From: UMGS1696 sp964430105
GTDB lineage: Bacteria > Bacillota > Clostridia > Oscillospirales > CAG-272
DNA length: 64,000 nucleotides
NCBI GenBank assembly: GCA_964430105.1
Contig: CAYSEF010000004.1
Location: 10,670-74,669, forward strand
Reading direction: 5' to 3'
The position numbers and the translations under genes were made by a program. Below the pieces are notes generated by a model. The model made no database searches. It was not told where the DNA came from and saw only the letters and a program-made list of their open reading frames with translations. Within the stretch, counting starts at the first letter, position 1. Every line of letters begins with the position of its first letter. Shown in pieces: positions 51,312 through 60,142 of this stretch.

Positions 51312-52413
51312 CGAGCAAAATATCGAAGCCACAGAAGCTGTTGAATGTTCGGAAGTTGAGTGCCGTGCAGTCGAATATTCGACAACTGATATAGCATCTG
51401 TCGCAAAACGTATCTGCGAGGCTGATAACACTCTCATTCTGACTCATGTGAATCCTGACGGCGACTGCATTGGCTCAGCTTTTGCGTTAAGAGAGCTTAT
51501 AAAAGCTATGGGTAAGTCTGCGAAGGTAATAAATCCCAGCGTTTTGCCGAAAAGACTTCGTTTCCTTTGCGGAGATCAGCTTTCGGATGACTGCGATACT
51601 CTTGCACTTGCCGAAGGTGAGCTTGATTCGTTTGATCTTATCCTTTCGATTGACGTAGCATCTCCTATGCAGCTTGGTGATAACGAATACCTTATTCCTA
51701 AGATAGCCCTCATGATAGACCACCACGGAATGGGTGAACCGTTTGCAGAGAATTATATAGATCCTGTGGCTTCTGCTGCAGGAGAAATCGTTTATTCCCT
51801 GTATAAAGAGCTGAAAAATATGGGAAAGCTCGAGAAGTGTCCTGAAGCTGCCAGAAGAATGTACGCTGCGATAGTTTCAGATACGGGAAGCTTTAAGTTC
51901 TCGAATACAACACCGACAACTCATATTATCGCTTCTGAACTGCTTGATGAGATAAATACGGCTGACGATGGCGGAATGGATACAGCTGACGTTTGCCGTT
52001 CACTTTTCGGCCAGCGTACATTGAAGGAATTGACTGCACAGATGCTTGCTATACAGAATCTGCGTTTCTATGAAGAAGGCTCACTCGGTGCAGTTATTTT
52101 CACTCAACAGATGCTTGCGGATGCGGGACTTACTGAGGATGAAATAGGCAATGTTGTAGATACTCCCAGAGGAGTGGAGGGTGTGCTTGTCGGTATATCT
52201 TTAAGACAGCTTGCTTCTGACCCGACTCAGTATAAAGTATCATCAAGAGCTAACGCTGAAATCGATTGCTCGGCTGTATGTGCGTCTTTCGGTGGTGGTG
52301 GACACATTCGTGCTGCCGGATGTACAATCACTGCAGAAACTCCTGACGAAGCACTGAATATGATGGCAGAAGCATTCGGTGAAGCAGTAAGACAATATAA
52401 ACAAAGGGTATAA
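51304..52413 (+). CDS. nrnA: DHH/DHHA1 bifunctional oligoribonuclease/PAP phosphatase
   Basis: The 369-residue protein shows H-V-N-P-D-G-D-C-I-G-S (motif I), L-S-I-D-V-A, the D-H-H-G-M-G-E motif and a C-terminal DHHA1 G-G-G-G-H-I-R-A-A-G. An acidic extension of about 40 residues precedes the domain. NrnA degrades short RNA oligomers and dephosphorylates pAp. It starts inside the end of rbfA and stops two bases before truB, so translation is probably coupled. Confidence 0.92.
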   Translation: MNNEQNIEATEAVECSEVECRAVEYSTTDIASVAKRICEADNTLILTHVNPDGDCIGSAFALRELIKAMGKSAKVINPSVLPKRLRFLCGDQLSDDCDTLALAEGELDSFDLILSIDVASPMQLGDNEYLIPKIALMIDHHGMGEPFAENYIDPVASAAGEIVYSLYKELKNMGKLEKCPEAARRMYAAIVSDTGSFKFSNTTPTTHIIASELLDEINTADDGGMDTADVCRSLFGQRTLKELTAQMLAIQNLRFYEEGSLGAVIFTQQMLADAGLTEDEIGNVVDTPRGVEGVLVGISLRQLASDPTQYKVSSRANAEIDCSAVCASFGGGGHIRAAGCTITAETPDEALNMMAEAFGEAVRQYKQRV

Positions 52414-52415
52414 TT

Positions 52416-53351
52416 ATGGCAAAAAATAAACCCGATACAGTTTCGGGCGTTCTTATAATTAACAAACACGCCGGAGTTACATCACATCGTATTATCTCCG
52501 CTTGTCGAAAGCTTTACGACACAAGTAAGGTTGGTCATACAGGCACTCTCGATCCTATGGCGACGGGAGTTCTGCCTGTGCTGATCGGACGTGCTGCAAA
52601 AGCGTCTGATTATCTTATGATGCACGATAAGGAATATGTCTGTGAAATGAAGCTCGGGCTTACCACAGATACAGAGGATATAACGGGCGAAGTGCTTACA
52701 GAATCAAGCGATATTCCCGATGAAGAAACAGTTCTTGCGGCTTGTCGTTCGTTTGTAGGAAAGATTTCACAGATCCCACCTATGTATTCTGCAATTAAGA
52801 TAGGCGGACGTAAGCTTGTCGATATTGCGAGAGAGGGCGGAGAGGTCGAGAGAAAGCCTCGAGAAGTCGAGATATATGAGCTTGAGCCTGAGAAAATATC
52901 AGAGGATACTTACAAAATGCGTGTGGCTTGCTCAAAGGGTACATATATCCGTACACTTTGCTCCGATATTGGTAAAAAACTCGGATGCGGTGCTGTAATG
53001 TCATCTCTCGTGCGTACAAAAACAGGTCAGTTCACTCTTGATGATTCCGTAACAGTGGAACAGCTTGATAATATGACATTTGAAGAAAGACTAAAGCTTC
53101 CAAAGCCGGTTGAATCACTGTTTGAGGAGCTTCCTTCTGTGATTCTTCCCGATTATTATGCTAAGCTCCTTCGTGGCGGATGCGATCTTTATCAGAAAAA
53201 GCTCAAATGCTCCTTTGATGACGGAACACTTGTGAAAATATATCATAGAGGTGAGTTTATTGCTCTCGGACGTGCTTATACAGTGAACGATGTTCCGGTG
53301 ATAAGACAGGAAAAGCTCTTTGTGATAGAACCACAGAAACAGAGTGAATAA
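52416..53351 (+). CDS. truB: tRNA pseudouridine(55) synthase
   Basis: The 311-residue protein has the catalytic G-H-T-G-T-L-D-P-M-A-T-G-V-L with its Asp, Y-V-C-E-M-K-L-G, the Q-I-P-P-M-Y-S-A-I-K motif and R-C-like G-T-Y-I-R-T-L. It converts U55 of tRNAs to pseudouridine. It is the last gene of the rbfA-nrnA-truB unit. Confidence 0.95.
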   Translation: MAKNKPDTVSGVLIINKHAGVTSHRIISACRKLYDTSKVGHTGTLDPMATGVLPVLIGRAAKASDYLMMHDKEYVCEMKLGLTTDTEDITGEVLTESSDIPDEETVLAACRSFVGKISQIPPMYSAIKIGGRKLVDIAREGGEVERKPREVEIYELEPEKISEDTYKMRVACSKGTYIRTLCSDIGKKLGCGAVMSSLVRTKTGQFTLDDSVTVEQLDNMTFEERLKLPKPVESLFEELPSVILPDYYAKLLRGGCDLYQKKLKCSFDDGTLVKIYHRGEFIALGRAYTVNDVPVIRQEKLFVIEPQKQSE

Positions 53352-53490
53352 AGCTGATTTTATGCCGTTTCACTCAATATCGTGAGTTGCGTTTTGCACG
53401 TTAACGAATTGTAAATATTCCCGCGATTTTCCCAAAAGACTGCGGAATTATGATATAATAATAAAATCACAGAATCAGTGATGGGAAATT

Positions 53491-54792
53491 ATGAAATTAT
53501 CCGAAACCTTTGATAAACGCTATCTTACCAGAGTTGGATTGTATGCTTTGTCGGCACTTCTTGCCCTTGGTTCGATAGTTTATGTTGCGTATCATGTGGT
53601 AGATCGTTTTTCGCCCGGTCTTGAGCTTATCGATGCTATCCCTACTACAGTGACAAAAACTATTACTGCCGATGCGTATATACTGCGCAACGAAGAACCG
53701 CTATATACTGTCAATACTTCTTCCGGAAGCGTTGCTCCTGCTGTGTCTGATGGTGAACGTGTTTCTGCTTATTCAAAAATCGTCGATGTTTATTCAAATG
53801 CGTCACCTGACGTGGAAAAGCGTATGGCGGAAATAGATGAGCAGATCACTCTCCTTGAAAAAAATCGCTCAGATAACCGTTCTGTTCAGTCTACCGCCGG
53901 TATTGATGCTGAAATATACGATATGGTATTTTCAATACGTTCGCATTGTGCTGCGGGTGATTATGCAGATGCACTTTCACTGCGTACAAGCCTTCTTGTT
54001 GATATCAAGAAACGTGCGATACTTACAGGCGAAATTACAGACTACAGCGCTCAGATTAATTTACTGCGGAATGAAAAAAATGAACTCCGCTCGACTCTCG
54101 GTACAAATCTTGAAACAGTATATTCGCCGTCGTCCGGTTATTATTTTTCGGAATACGACGGATATGGAGAAATTTTTTCCTCAGATAAAATCGATACGAT
54201 GACGTATGATGATTTTATTTCTATGACGGGAAGTGAACCTGCATATTCGCGTGGTCTTTCGATAGGTACAATGGTGCACGATTTTAACTGGTATATCGCT
54301 TGCCCTATGCCTAAAGCCGAAGCCGCTTCACTTATCGAGCTTTATAACTGTAATGTTCTGTTTGAATATAGTGGTATCGATCTCGATATGAAGCTTTACA
54401 GAGTTATCGCACAGACTCCGGGAGATAATGCTGTGGTGATATTCAAGTGCGAAAAAATGCCCCAGGGCTTTGACTATACCCGTATGCAACCGGTACAGAT
54501 TTCTGCTGTCGAATATACAGGGTATAAGATACCTCTCTCTGCTGTGCGTGTAGTAGGTGGATATGAGGGCGTGTACGTTCTCGATGAAGTTACGCTTGAA
54601 TTCCGCAGAATAAACATAATCTACGAAAACAACGGTACTGTTATCTGCACCGGAAAAGATATTTCGACATCTGCCGACAGCGAAGCCATAGATGGAAGTG
54701 CTTCTGATGACGAGATTTTTCCGTGGATAATGCAGAATGATGTTATCGTGGTCAGCGGTACTGAACTTTATAGTGGAAAGGTGATAAGCTGA
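53491..54792 (+). CDS. HlyD-like membrane-anchored adaptor protein of the division cluster
   Basis: The 433-residue protein has a basic N-terminus, one transmembrane helix (about 17-38), then an extracellular part. A biotinyl-lipoyl-like half-motif (V-A-P-A-V-S-D-G-E-R-V), a coiled-coil hairpin (about 110-200) and a second hammerhead half (S-P-S-S-G-Y-Y) follow, ending with a beta-barrel domain. This is the plan of HlyD/membrane-fusion proteins. Its stop lies one base before ylmE, so it is probably translated with the division genes. A partner transporter is not seen; the location suggests a cell-wall or division role. It could be an uncharacterised member specific to Clostridia. Confidence 0.7.
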   Translation: MKLSETFDKRYLTRVGLYALSALLALGSIVYVAYHVVDRFSPGLELIDAIPTTVTKTITADAYILRNEEPLYTVNTSSGSVAPAVSDGERVSAYSKIVDVYSNASPDVEKRMAEIDEQITLLEKNRSDNRSVQSTAGIDAEIYDMVFSIRSHCAAGDYADALSLRTSLLVDIKKRAILTGEITDYSAQINLLRNEKNELRSTLGTNLETVYSPSSGYYFSEYDGYGEIFSSDKIDTMTYDDFISMTGSEPAYSRGLSIGTMVHDFNWYIACPMPKAEAASLIELYNCNVLFEYSGIDLDMKLYRVIAQTPGDNAVVIFKCEKMPQGFDYTRMQPVQISAVEYTGYKIPLSAVRVVGGYEGVYVLDEVTLEFRRINIIYENNGTVICTGKDISTSADSEAIDGSASDDEIFPWIMQNDVIVVSGTELYSGKVIS

Positions 54793-54793
54793 T

Positions 54794-55507
54794 ATGACTG
54801 AAGAAAGAAAAATCGAGCTTAGAGATAACTATCTGAGGGTTCTCGAAAATGTAGAAGCTGCAAAGGCCAGACGTGGTTTCGGCGGTGAGGTACAGTTGCT
54901 TGCGGCGACTAAAACAGTTCCTGCAGAGGATGTAAGATTCCTTGTCGAAAACTATGGACTTAAGCTTTGCGGTGAAAATCATGCACAGGAATTTGTTGCG
55001 AAATTTGATGAGATCACAGAAGCAGGTGCAAGAATGGATTTCATCGGCCACCTTCAAACAAATAAGGTAAAGTATATCGCAGGTCGAGCAGGACTTATTC
55101 ATTCACTCGATTCGGTAAGACTTGCGGCTGAAATTGATAAACAGTGCGCAAAGCTTGGTAAGAAACAGGATGTTCTTGTCGAGATAAATATCGGCTCCGA
55201 GGAGTCAAAAACAGGTGTTGCACCTACGGAAGTCGAAGAATTTTTGGAGAAAATTTCCGTATTTGAGCGAATCAATGTGCGTGGAATGATGACTATGGCT
55301 CCAAAATGCGAAGAAAATGACGAATTTCGCAAATATTTTAAAGAATCTTATAGAATATTCCTTGACTTTTTCGCAAAAAAAACGCATAATATAGGAGAGG
55401 CTGTTTTGTCTATGGGTATGAGCGACAGCTACGAATGCGCTATCGAGGAAGGCTCGAACATCGTGCGCGTCGGAAGTGCAATATTTGGCTCAAGAATCTA
55501 CAAGTGA
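54794..55507 (+). CDS. ylmE: YggS/YlmE-family pyridoxal-phosphate homeostasis protein
   Basis: The 237-residue protein has the PLP lysine in L-A-A-T-K-T-V, G-E-N-H-A-Q-E-F, I-G-H-L-Q-T-N-K and S-M-G-M-S-D-S-Y-E-C-A: the standard YggS set. These proteins bind PLP without known catalysis and balance vitamin B6 and amino-acid pools. It is the first recognisable gene of the conserved ylm-divIVA order. Confidence 0.94.
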   Translation: MTEERKIELRDNYLRVLENVEAAKARRGFGGEVQLLAATKTVPAEDVRFLVENYGLKLCGENHAQEFVAKFDEITEAGARMDFIGHLQTNKVKYIAGRAGLIHSLDSVRLAAEIDKQCAKLGKKQDVLVEINIGSEESKTGVAPTEVEEFLEKISVFERINVRGMMTMAPKCEENDEFRKYFKESYRIFLDFFAKKTHNIGEAVLSMGMSDSYECAIEEGSNIVRVGSAIFGSRIYK

Positions 55508-55596
55508 CGAGAAAAACAGACTCAACTTTAATATATTATATTTTATTCTAAATTAGTAATTATCCTGCCCCCAAAAAGGCAGAATGGAGGATTTAT

Positions 55597-56145
55597 ATGG
55601 GACTTATGGATCGAATCAAGAAAGTAACCGGTACTAACGAAGGCTATGACGAGGCTTACGAAGACGATTACTATGATGGATTTGACAGCTATGACGATGG
55701 TGTTGTTGACGAAGGCGATATGAACACCTATGGTGCAGCAGCAGGTCAGACACAGAATATGAATACACAGATGGGTGGCATGAATACTGCTCCTATGGGC
55801 GGTGGTATCAGCCTTTCCGGTTCAAATATCAAGATGCAGGTAGTTCGCCCCCGTACATACGATAGCGATACTACTACTCAGATCGCAAATCACCTTCTGA
55901 ATAAGTGCACTGTTATTCTTAACCTTGAGAATACAAACCGCGAAACCTCTCGTCGCCTTATCGACTTCCTTACAGGTGTTGCATACTCTATCGGTGGCAA
56001 CCTCAAGCAGATCGGCACAAACAACTATGTCATCACTCCTTCTAATGTTGACGTTGAAAATGCACAGATCAAGCAGAACCGCCGTCCTGAACCTCAGCCT
56101 GAACAGAAGGAATCCACAGCGGACGATTTCAGCGATTTTAACTGA
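55597..56145 (+). CDS. sepF: Cell division protein SepF
   Basis: The 182-residue protein opens with the membrane-binding helix M-G-L-M-D-R-I-K, then an acidic Asp/Tyr-rich linker and a Met/Gly/Asn/Gln-rich linker. The SepF core (about 85-160) shows V-V-R-P-R-T-Y, I-A-N-H-L-L, C-T-V-I-L-N-L and R-R-L-I-D-F-L-T-G. SepF tethers FtsZ to the membrane and shapes the septum. GGAGG lies seven bases before the start. A terminator follows. Confidence 0.94.
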   Translation: MGLMDRIKKVTGTNEGYDEAYEDDYYDGFDSYDDGVVDEGDMNTYGAAAGQTQNMNTQMGGMNTAPMGGGISLSGSNIKMQVVRPRTYDSDTTTQIANHLLNKCTVILNLENTNRETSRRLIDFLTGVAYSIGGNLKQIGTNNYVITPSNVDVENAQIKQNRRPEPQPEQKESTADDFSDFN

Positions 56146-56270
56146 GATAGACTGATATCTAAGTGAATATAGAAATGATTCTCGAAATCTGTAAAGGCTT
56201 CGGGTGTTGTTTCTATACCCAAAATTAAATTCAGTCGAATATTTTATTAAAATCCGATATATCATTAATT

Positions 56271-56312
56271 GAGCTATGCCTGGCTGAACAGTACGGTGTA
56301 GCTCGGGTTTTT
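56271..56312 (+). terminator. Terminator after sepF
   Basis: A 10-bp stem GAGCTATGCC / GGTGTAGCTC with two G-U pairs, followed by GGGTTTTTTAT. It may be leaky, since the cluster continues in the same direction. Confidence 0.7.
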
Positions 56313-56349
56313 TATAAACCTAACCACATCCTTATGGAGGATTGTTTCC

Positions 56350-56616
56350 TTGTACCAAATCCTTTATGTTGTCGCTACAACGGTCAGATTCCTGATAGTG
56401 GTAATTCAGTTTCTTATGTTGGCTCGTGCTATTATAAGCTGGTTGCCGGTAGATGAAGATAACCCGATAGTTTCTTTTTTGTACGCTGTGACTGAACCCG
56501 TTGTTGCGCCCGTACGCACATTGATCGAGAGATTTGGCTGGTTTGAAGGACTTCCGATAGATATGTCGTTTATGATAACCTTCATGCTTCTTTCGATACT
56601 CGAAATGTTTTTGTAA
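56350..56616 (+). CDS. ylmG: YggT/YlmG-family membrane protein
   Basis: The 88-residue protein has two hydrophobic segments (about 3-27 and 68-88) around the conserved A-R-A-I-I-S-W and N-P-I-V-S-F-L-Y-A-V-T-E-P segments of the YggT family. Members are linked to division and membrane protein organisation. The start is a TTG with GGAGG nine bases upstream; no ATG fits. It lies 38 bases after the sepF terminator. Confidence 0.88.
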   Translation: MYQILYVVATTVRFLIVVIQFLMLARAIISWLPVDEDNPIVSFLYAVTEPVVAPVRTLIERFGWFEGLPIDMSFMITFMLLSILEMFL

Positions 56617-56694
56617 GCTCCGTATTTTGATATGTGGCTTTGCTTGCTCATGCTTAATTGAGCTTATGCATCGCTGATTTGTTGCAACAGAATT

Positions 56695-57534
56695 ATGAAA
56701 AACACTGACAATATGCTGCTCTCCCGTGCAGTAGAGCTGTTTCATGAGTCGGAATATGCTATTGCTGTTACCGATTTCCTCTCGCCGGGAGAAAAACTAA
56801 ATGTATATAACGAATTAATCGCCCGTGTCGGAAGCGGAATTTCCAGATGCTTTTTCTGGGGCGGATGCCGTGGTGCTGAAAGGTGTGCCGCGGTTTTTTT
56901 GCCTGAATGGTATCTTCCCGAAAATGCTCCGCTTCATAAAATGCCGATCGATGAAGATAGAACGACCGCCTTTGCCGAGCATCTTATCGAAACTCCGGAT
57001 ATAGCGGAGGAATTGCAGATAACTGCACTGCGCATAAGAGGAAGCGGATTCCGTGAACTTGGTCATAGAGATTTTATGGGTGGCCTTCTTTCTCTTGGAA
57101 TAGATCGTTCCGTTGTCGGAGATATCGCAGTTATTTCCGAATCTGAGGCACTGGTGTTTGTGAAATCGAAAATCGCACCGTTTATTTGTGATGAACTTAC
57201 TAAAATTGGCAGAGATGGTGTAAAAACAGAAATAGCGGATATTTCACCCGATTTCATTATTCCCAGACGATATGAGGATATTTCTATAGTTGTGTCATCA
57301 CCGCGTCTGGACGGAGTAGTCAAGGCGATAACGGGAAAATCACGAGAAACAGCCGCAGATATGGTTAGAGCAGGGCTTGTTGAGCTTTCCTATAATGCGA
57401 CTGATAACGTGTCACATTCCGTGAATGAGGGCGATATACTGTCTATCCGTGGCTTTGGTAAATATGTTGTAGGAAAAACAACAGGACAAACCAAAAGCGG
57501 AAGAGTAAGAATCGGACTGAAAAAATATTTGTAA
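56695..57534 (+). CDS. ylmH: YlmH-family S4-domain RNA-binding protein
   Basis: The 279-residue protein carries the YlmH layout: a mixed N-terminal region with S-R-C-F-F-W-G-G (about 43-50), a G-S-G-F-R-E-L-G-H-R-D-F-M-G core, and a C-terminal S4 domain with S-R-E-T-A-A-D-M-V-R-A-G and V-N-E-G-D-I-L-S. Homologues bind rRNA and were recently tied to stalled-ribosome rescue. No clear ribosome-binding site precedes the ATG; a second ATG lies six codons in. Confidence 0.9.
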   Translation: MKNTDNMLLSRAVELFHESEYAIAVTDFLSPGEKLNVYNELIARVGSGISRCFFWGGCRGAERCAAVFLPEWYLPENAPLHKMPIDEDRTTAFAEHLIETPDIAEELQITALRIRGSGFRELGHRDFMGGLLSLGIDRSVVGDIAVISESEALVFVKSKIAPFICDELTKIGRDGVKTEIADISPDFIIPRRYEDISIVVSSPRLDGVVKAITGKSRETAADMVRAGLVELSYNATDNVSHSVNEGDILSIRGFGKYVVGKTTGQTKSGRVRIGLKKYL

Positions 57535-57615
57535 ATATCTTAAATAATTGACAATACCGCATGAGTAATTGTAAGGAGCGTTTGTTGGCACTTACATCAC
57601 ACCCGGAGGAAAATC

Positions 57616-58563
57616 ATGACAAAGGATTTCAGAAAAAAGACGTTCACAAAACTCCTGCGTGGATATTCGCCCGATGAGGTTGACGAGTATCTTGCAAAAA
57701 TCAATGAGGAATATCGTCTGCTCGAAAGAAAAAACAGCGATTCCGAACGCAAATTGGCTCTTGCTCTAAAGAAGCTGGACGAAATGAGAATGCTTTCAGC
57801 TGAACGTGAATCTGCTGAAAACGAAAATAATAACGCCAGAAATACCGCTGAAAGTATCCTTGCAGAAGCTACTTTGCAGGCGGAGGCTATCCTGAGTGCC
57901 GCAAAAAATGAAGCTGAAGGCATTTACAGAGCTGCTTCCGATATGTATGATGAAGTATCTTCCTTCCGTGATTCTCTCTTTGAGCTTTACAATAATCATA
58001 TCGTTTCTGTGGAAAGCATAGCTGAATCTGCAAAGCTTTACATAGATAAAATTGACGGCACATATTCGTCAGCTACAGGTGAAGTCGTAACACATGACGC
58101 AGAAGATGCTGATGATATCGAAGATGATGATATCGAAGAATTTTCCCACGAAGATGATGAGGATGCACTTGTCGATGAAGAACAGCTTCATATTGATTGG
58201 AAAAACCGAAGTGTATTGCAATCCGACGATTCAAGTCACGAATACGATAATCTGCCTGAAACCCGTGTACTCGATTTGAATTTGCTCATTAACGAGGACG
58301 AAGAATACGCTGATGAAGCTGATAATGAAAGCTCTCTTTATGATGATTCGGGTGATTTTGAGGAGCAGGATGACGATGTCGAAAATGATTTCAAAGAAAT
58401 GGATTCATTTTTTAAGCCCGGCAGAGATTTATCTCTCACAGATGAATTTGACATAGTTTTTGCAGACTCAAACAGCCAAAAGAATATCGACGAAATACGC
58501 CGTCAGCCGATTGTAAAGCCCAATACACCCTCAGAAGACAGAAAAAAACAGAAGAAATTCTAA
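57616..58563 (+). CDS. divIVA: DivIVA-family protein with long acidic C-terminus
   Basis: The 315-residue protein begins with the DivIVA membrane-curvature domain (F-R-K-K-T-F-T-K-L-L-R-G-Y-S-P-D-E-V-D-E) and a coiled coil to about residue 140. It then has a long, strongly acidic region with D-D-I-E-D-D-D-I-E-E and similar runs. Bacillus DivIVA has about 165 residues, so the acidic tail is an extension. It marks poles and septa and recruits division or sporulation factors. GGAGG lies six bases before the start. Confidence 0.9.
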   Translation: MTKDFRKKTFTKLLRGYSPDEVDEYLAKINEEYRLLERKNSDSERKLALALKKLDEMRMLSAERESAENENNNARNTAESILAEATLQAEAILSAAKNEAEGIYRAASDMYDEVSSFRDSLFELYNNHIVSVESIAESAKLYIDKIDGTYSSATGEVVTHDAEDADDIEDDDIEEFSHEDDEDALVDEEQLHIDWKNRSVLQSDDSSHEYDNLPETRVLDLNLLINEDEEYADEADNESSLYDDSGDFEEQDDDVENDFKEMDSFFKPGRDLSLTDEFDIVFADSNSQKNIDEIRRQPIVKPNTPSEDRKKQKKF

Positions 58564-58655
58564 ACGATATAATAATACAGAGAATTCCGTGGTGAGTAAA
58601 GCTCTTCACGGACATTTCTGTTGTAAAATTTCTTTTCGTATAAAGGTAACTACCA

Positions 58656-59171
58656 ATGATATTTTGTATAATAATAACCGTTCTTGCCATAGTGATAGAT
58701 CAGGCTTCAAAGCTCATTGTGGCAGCAAATCTTCCTCAAATAGGTTCTTTGCCGATAATTGAAAATATATTGCACTTCACCTATGTTGAAAATCGTGGTG
58801 CTGCATTTGGTATGCTTGCAGATCATAGATGGGTGTTTATGCTTCTTTCTATAGCAGGTATTTTAGCAATGGCTGTATGGCTCGTAGTTCAGAAACCAGA
58901 ATCACGCATAACTCAGTGTGCAATATCCCTTATTATCGGTGGGGGAATAGGCAATATGATCGATAGAGTACGTCTGGAGTATGTTATTGATTTTATTGAT
59001 TGCAGATTTATTGATTTTTATGTATTTAATATTGCTGATTCGTGCGTTTGCGTTGGATGTGCGCTGTTTATGCTTGCTGTAATTATGGAAGAAGTTAAGG
59101 AAAGCAGAGCAAAAAAACTCGCTGAAAACACAGCAGAATCGAATAATAACGGAGAAACCGGCAATGAATAA
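58656..59171 (+). CDS. lspA: Lipoprotein signal peptidase (signal peptidase II)
   Basis: The 171-residue protein has four membrane helices and the aspartyl-protease motifs G-I-G-N-M-I-D-R and V-F-N-I-A-D-S, each with a catalytic Asp, plus V-E-N-R-G-A-A-F-G-M. It cleaves prolipoproteins, including the several lipoproteins of this window. It overlaps the start of rluD by eight bases. Confidence 0.95.
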   Translation: MIFCIIITVLAIVIDQASKLIVAANLPQIGSLPIIENILHFTYVENRGAAFGMLADHRWVFMLLSIAGILAMAVWLVVQKPESRITQCAISLIIGGGIGNMIDRVRLEYVIDFIDCRFIDFYVFNIADSCVCVGCALFMLAVIMEEVKESRAKKLAENTAESNNNGETGNE

Positions 59172-60132
59172 TGATATCATGCGTGAAGTCGAGGATGTTT
59201 TGTCATTTAAGGCTGAAGAGGCCGGTGTACGTCTTGATGCATTTGTTGCACAGTCGGCAGAAATTTCGCGTTCGCAGGCACAACGTCTTATCGAAGCAGG
59301 CTCTGTTACGGTTGACGGAAAAATTGCGGCTAAAAACTGCAAGCTGCGCTGTGGTGACATGGTAGAGATAGTCTTGCCTGAAAACGAAGATTGCGAAGCG
59401 TTGCCCGAAAATATTCCGCTTGATGTACGATATGAGGATGACGATATAATAATCGTAAATAAACCATGCGGTATGGTGGTTCATCCGGCGCCGGGACATA
59501 CTCACGGAACACTTGTAAATGCGCTTATGTATCATTGCGGTGATTCGCTTTCGGGAATCGGCGGTGTAAATCGACCCGGAATAGTACATCGTATAGACCG
59601 TGATACCTCAGGACTTATATGTGCTGCGAAAAATGATAAAGCACACCTTTCGCTTGCCGCACAATTACAGGATCACTCAATGCACAGAGAATATCGAATG
59701 ATCACAGTCGGAGGATTTCGTGAGGATAGCGGAACTATCGATGCACCTATCGGCAGACATCCTGTAGACCGCAAAAAAATGGCAGTTATAAAGCAGGCTG
59801 ACAAAAAAGCGAGAAATGCGATAACACATTGGCAAGTGCTTGAGAGATTCAGCGGATTTACATACGCTCAGGCAGTGCTGGAAACCGGAAGAACACACCA
59901 GATAAGAGTACACATGGCATATATAGGTCATCCGCTTATGGGTGATACGGTTTACGGTGGCGGTCATACAGCCTTCGAGAAGCACAACGCACAATTACTT
60001 GACGGACAGATGCTTCATGCCACTGCACTGATACTCGAGCATCCTGTGACGGGTGAGAAAATGCGGTTTGAATCGGAATTGCCCGATAATTTTGTCACTG
60101 TTCTTGAAAAGCTGAGAAAAATAGAAAAATAA
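59164..60132 (+). CDS. rluD: RluA-family 23S rRNA pseudouridine synthase
   Basis: The 322-residue protein has an N-terminal S4 domain (R-L-D-A-F-V, S-R-S-Q-A-Q-R-L-I, about 15-80) and the RluA catalytic motif H-R-I-D-R-D-T-S-G with Asp. R-T-H-Q-I-R-V-H follows, and G-D-x-x-Y-G in the C-terminal part. It makes pseudouridines in 23S rRNA (RluD/YlyB type). The lspA-rluD overlap matches the order in many Bacillota. Confidence 0.93.
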   Translation: MNNDIMREVEDVLSFKAEEAGVRLDAFVAQSAEISRSQAQRLIEAGSVTVDGKIAAKNCKLRCGDMVEIVLPENEDCEALPENIPLDVRYEDDDIIIVNKPCGMVVHPAPGHTHGTLVNALMYHCGDSLSGIGGVNRPGIVHRIDRDTSGLICAAKNDKAHLSLAAQLQDHSMHREYRMITVGGFREDSGTIDAPIGRHPVDRKKMAVIKQADKKARNAITHWQVLERFSGFTYAQAVLETGRTHQIRVHMAYIGHPLMGDTVYGGGHTAFEKHNAQLLDGQMLHATALILEHPVTGEKMRFESELPDNFVTVLEKLRKIEK

Positions 60133-60142
60133 AGGGGAAAAT

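Noticed and set aside
53429..53459. Possible promoter before the HlyD-like gene (TATAAT at 53454)
   Set aside because: A good -10 box is present, but the best upstream hexamer (TTCCCA) is a poor match with a 19-base spacing, so it was not annotated.
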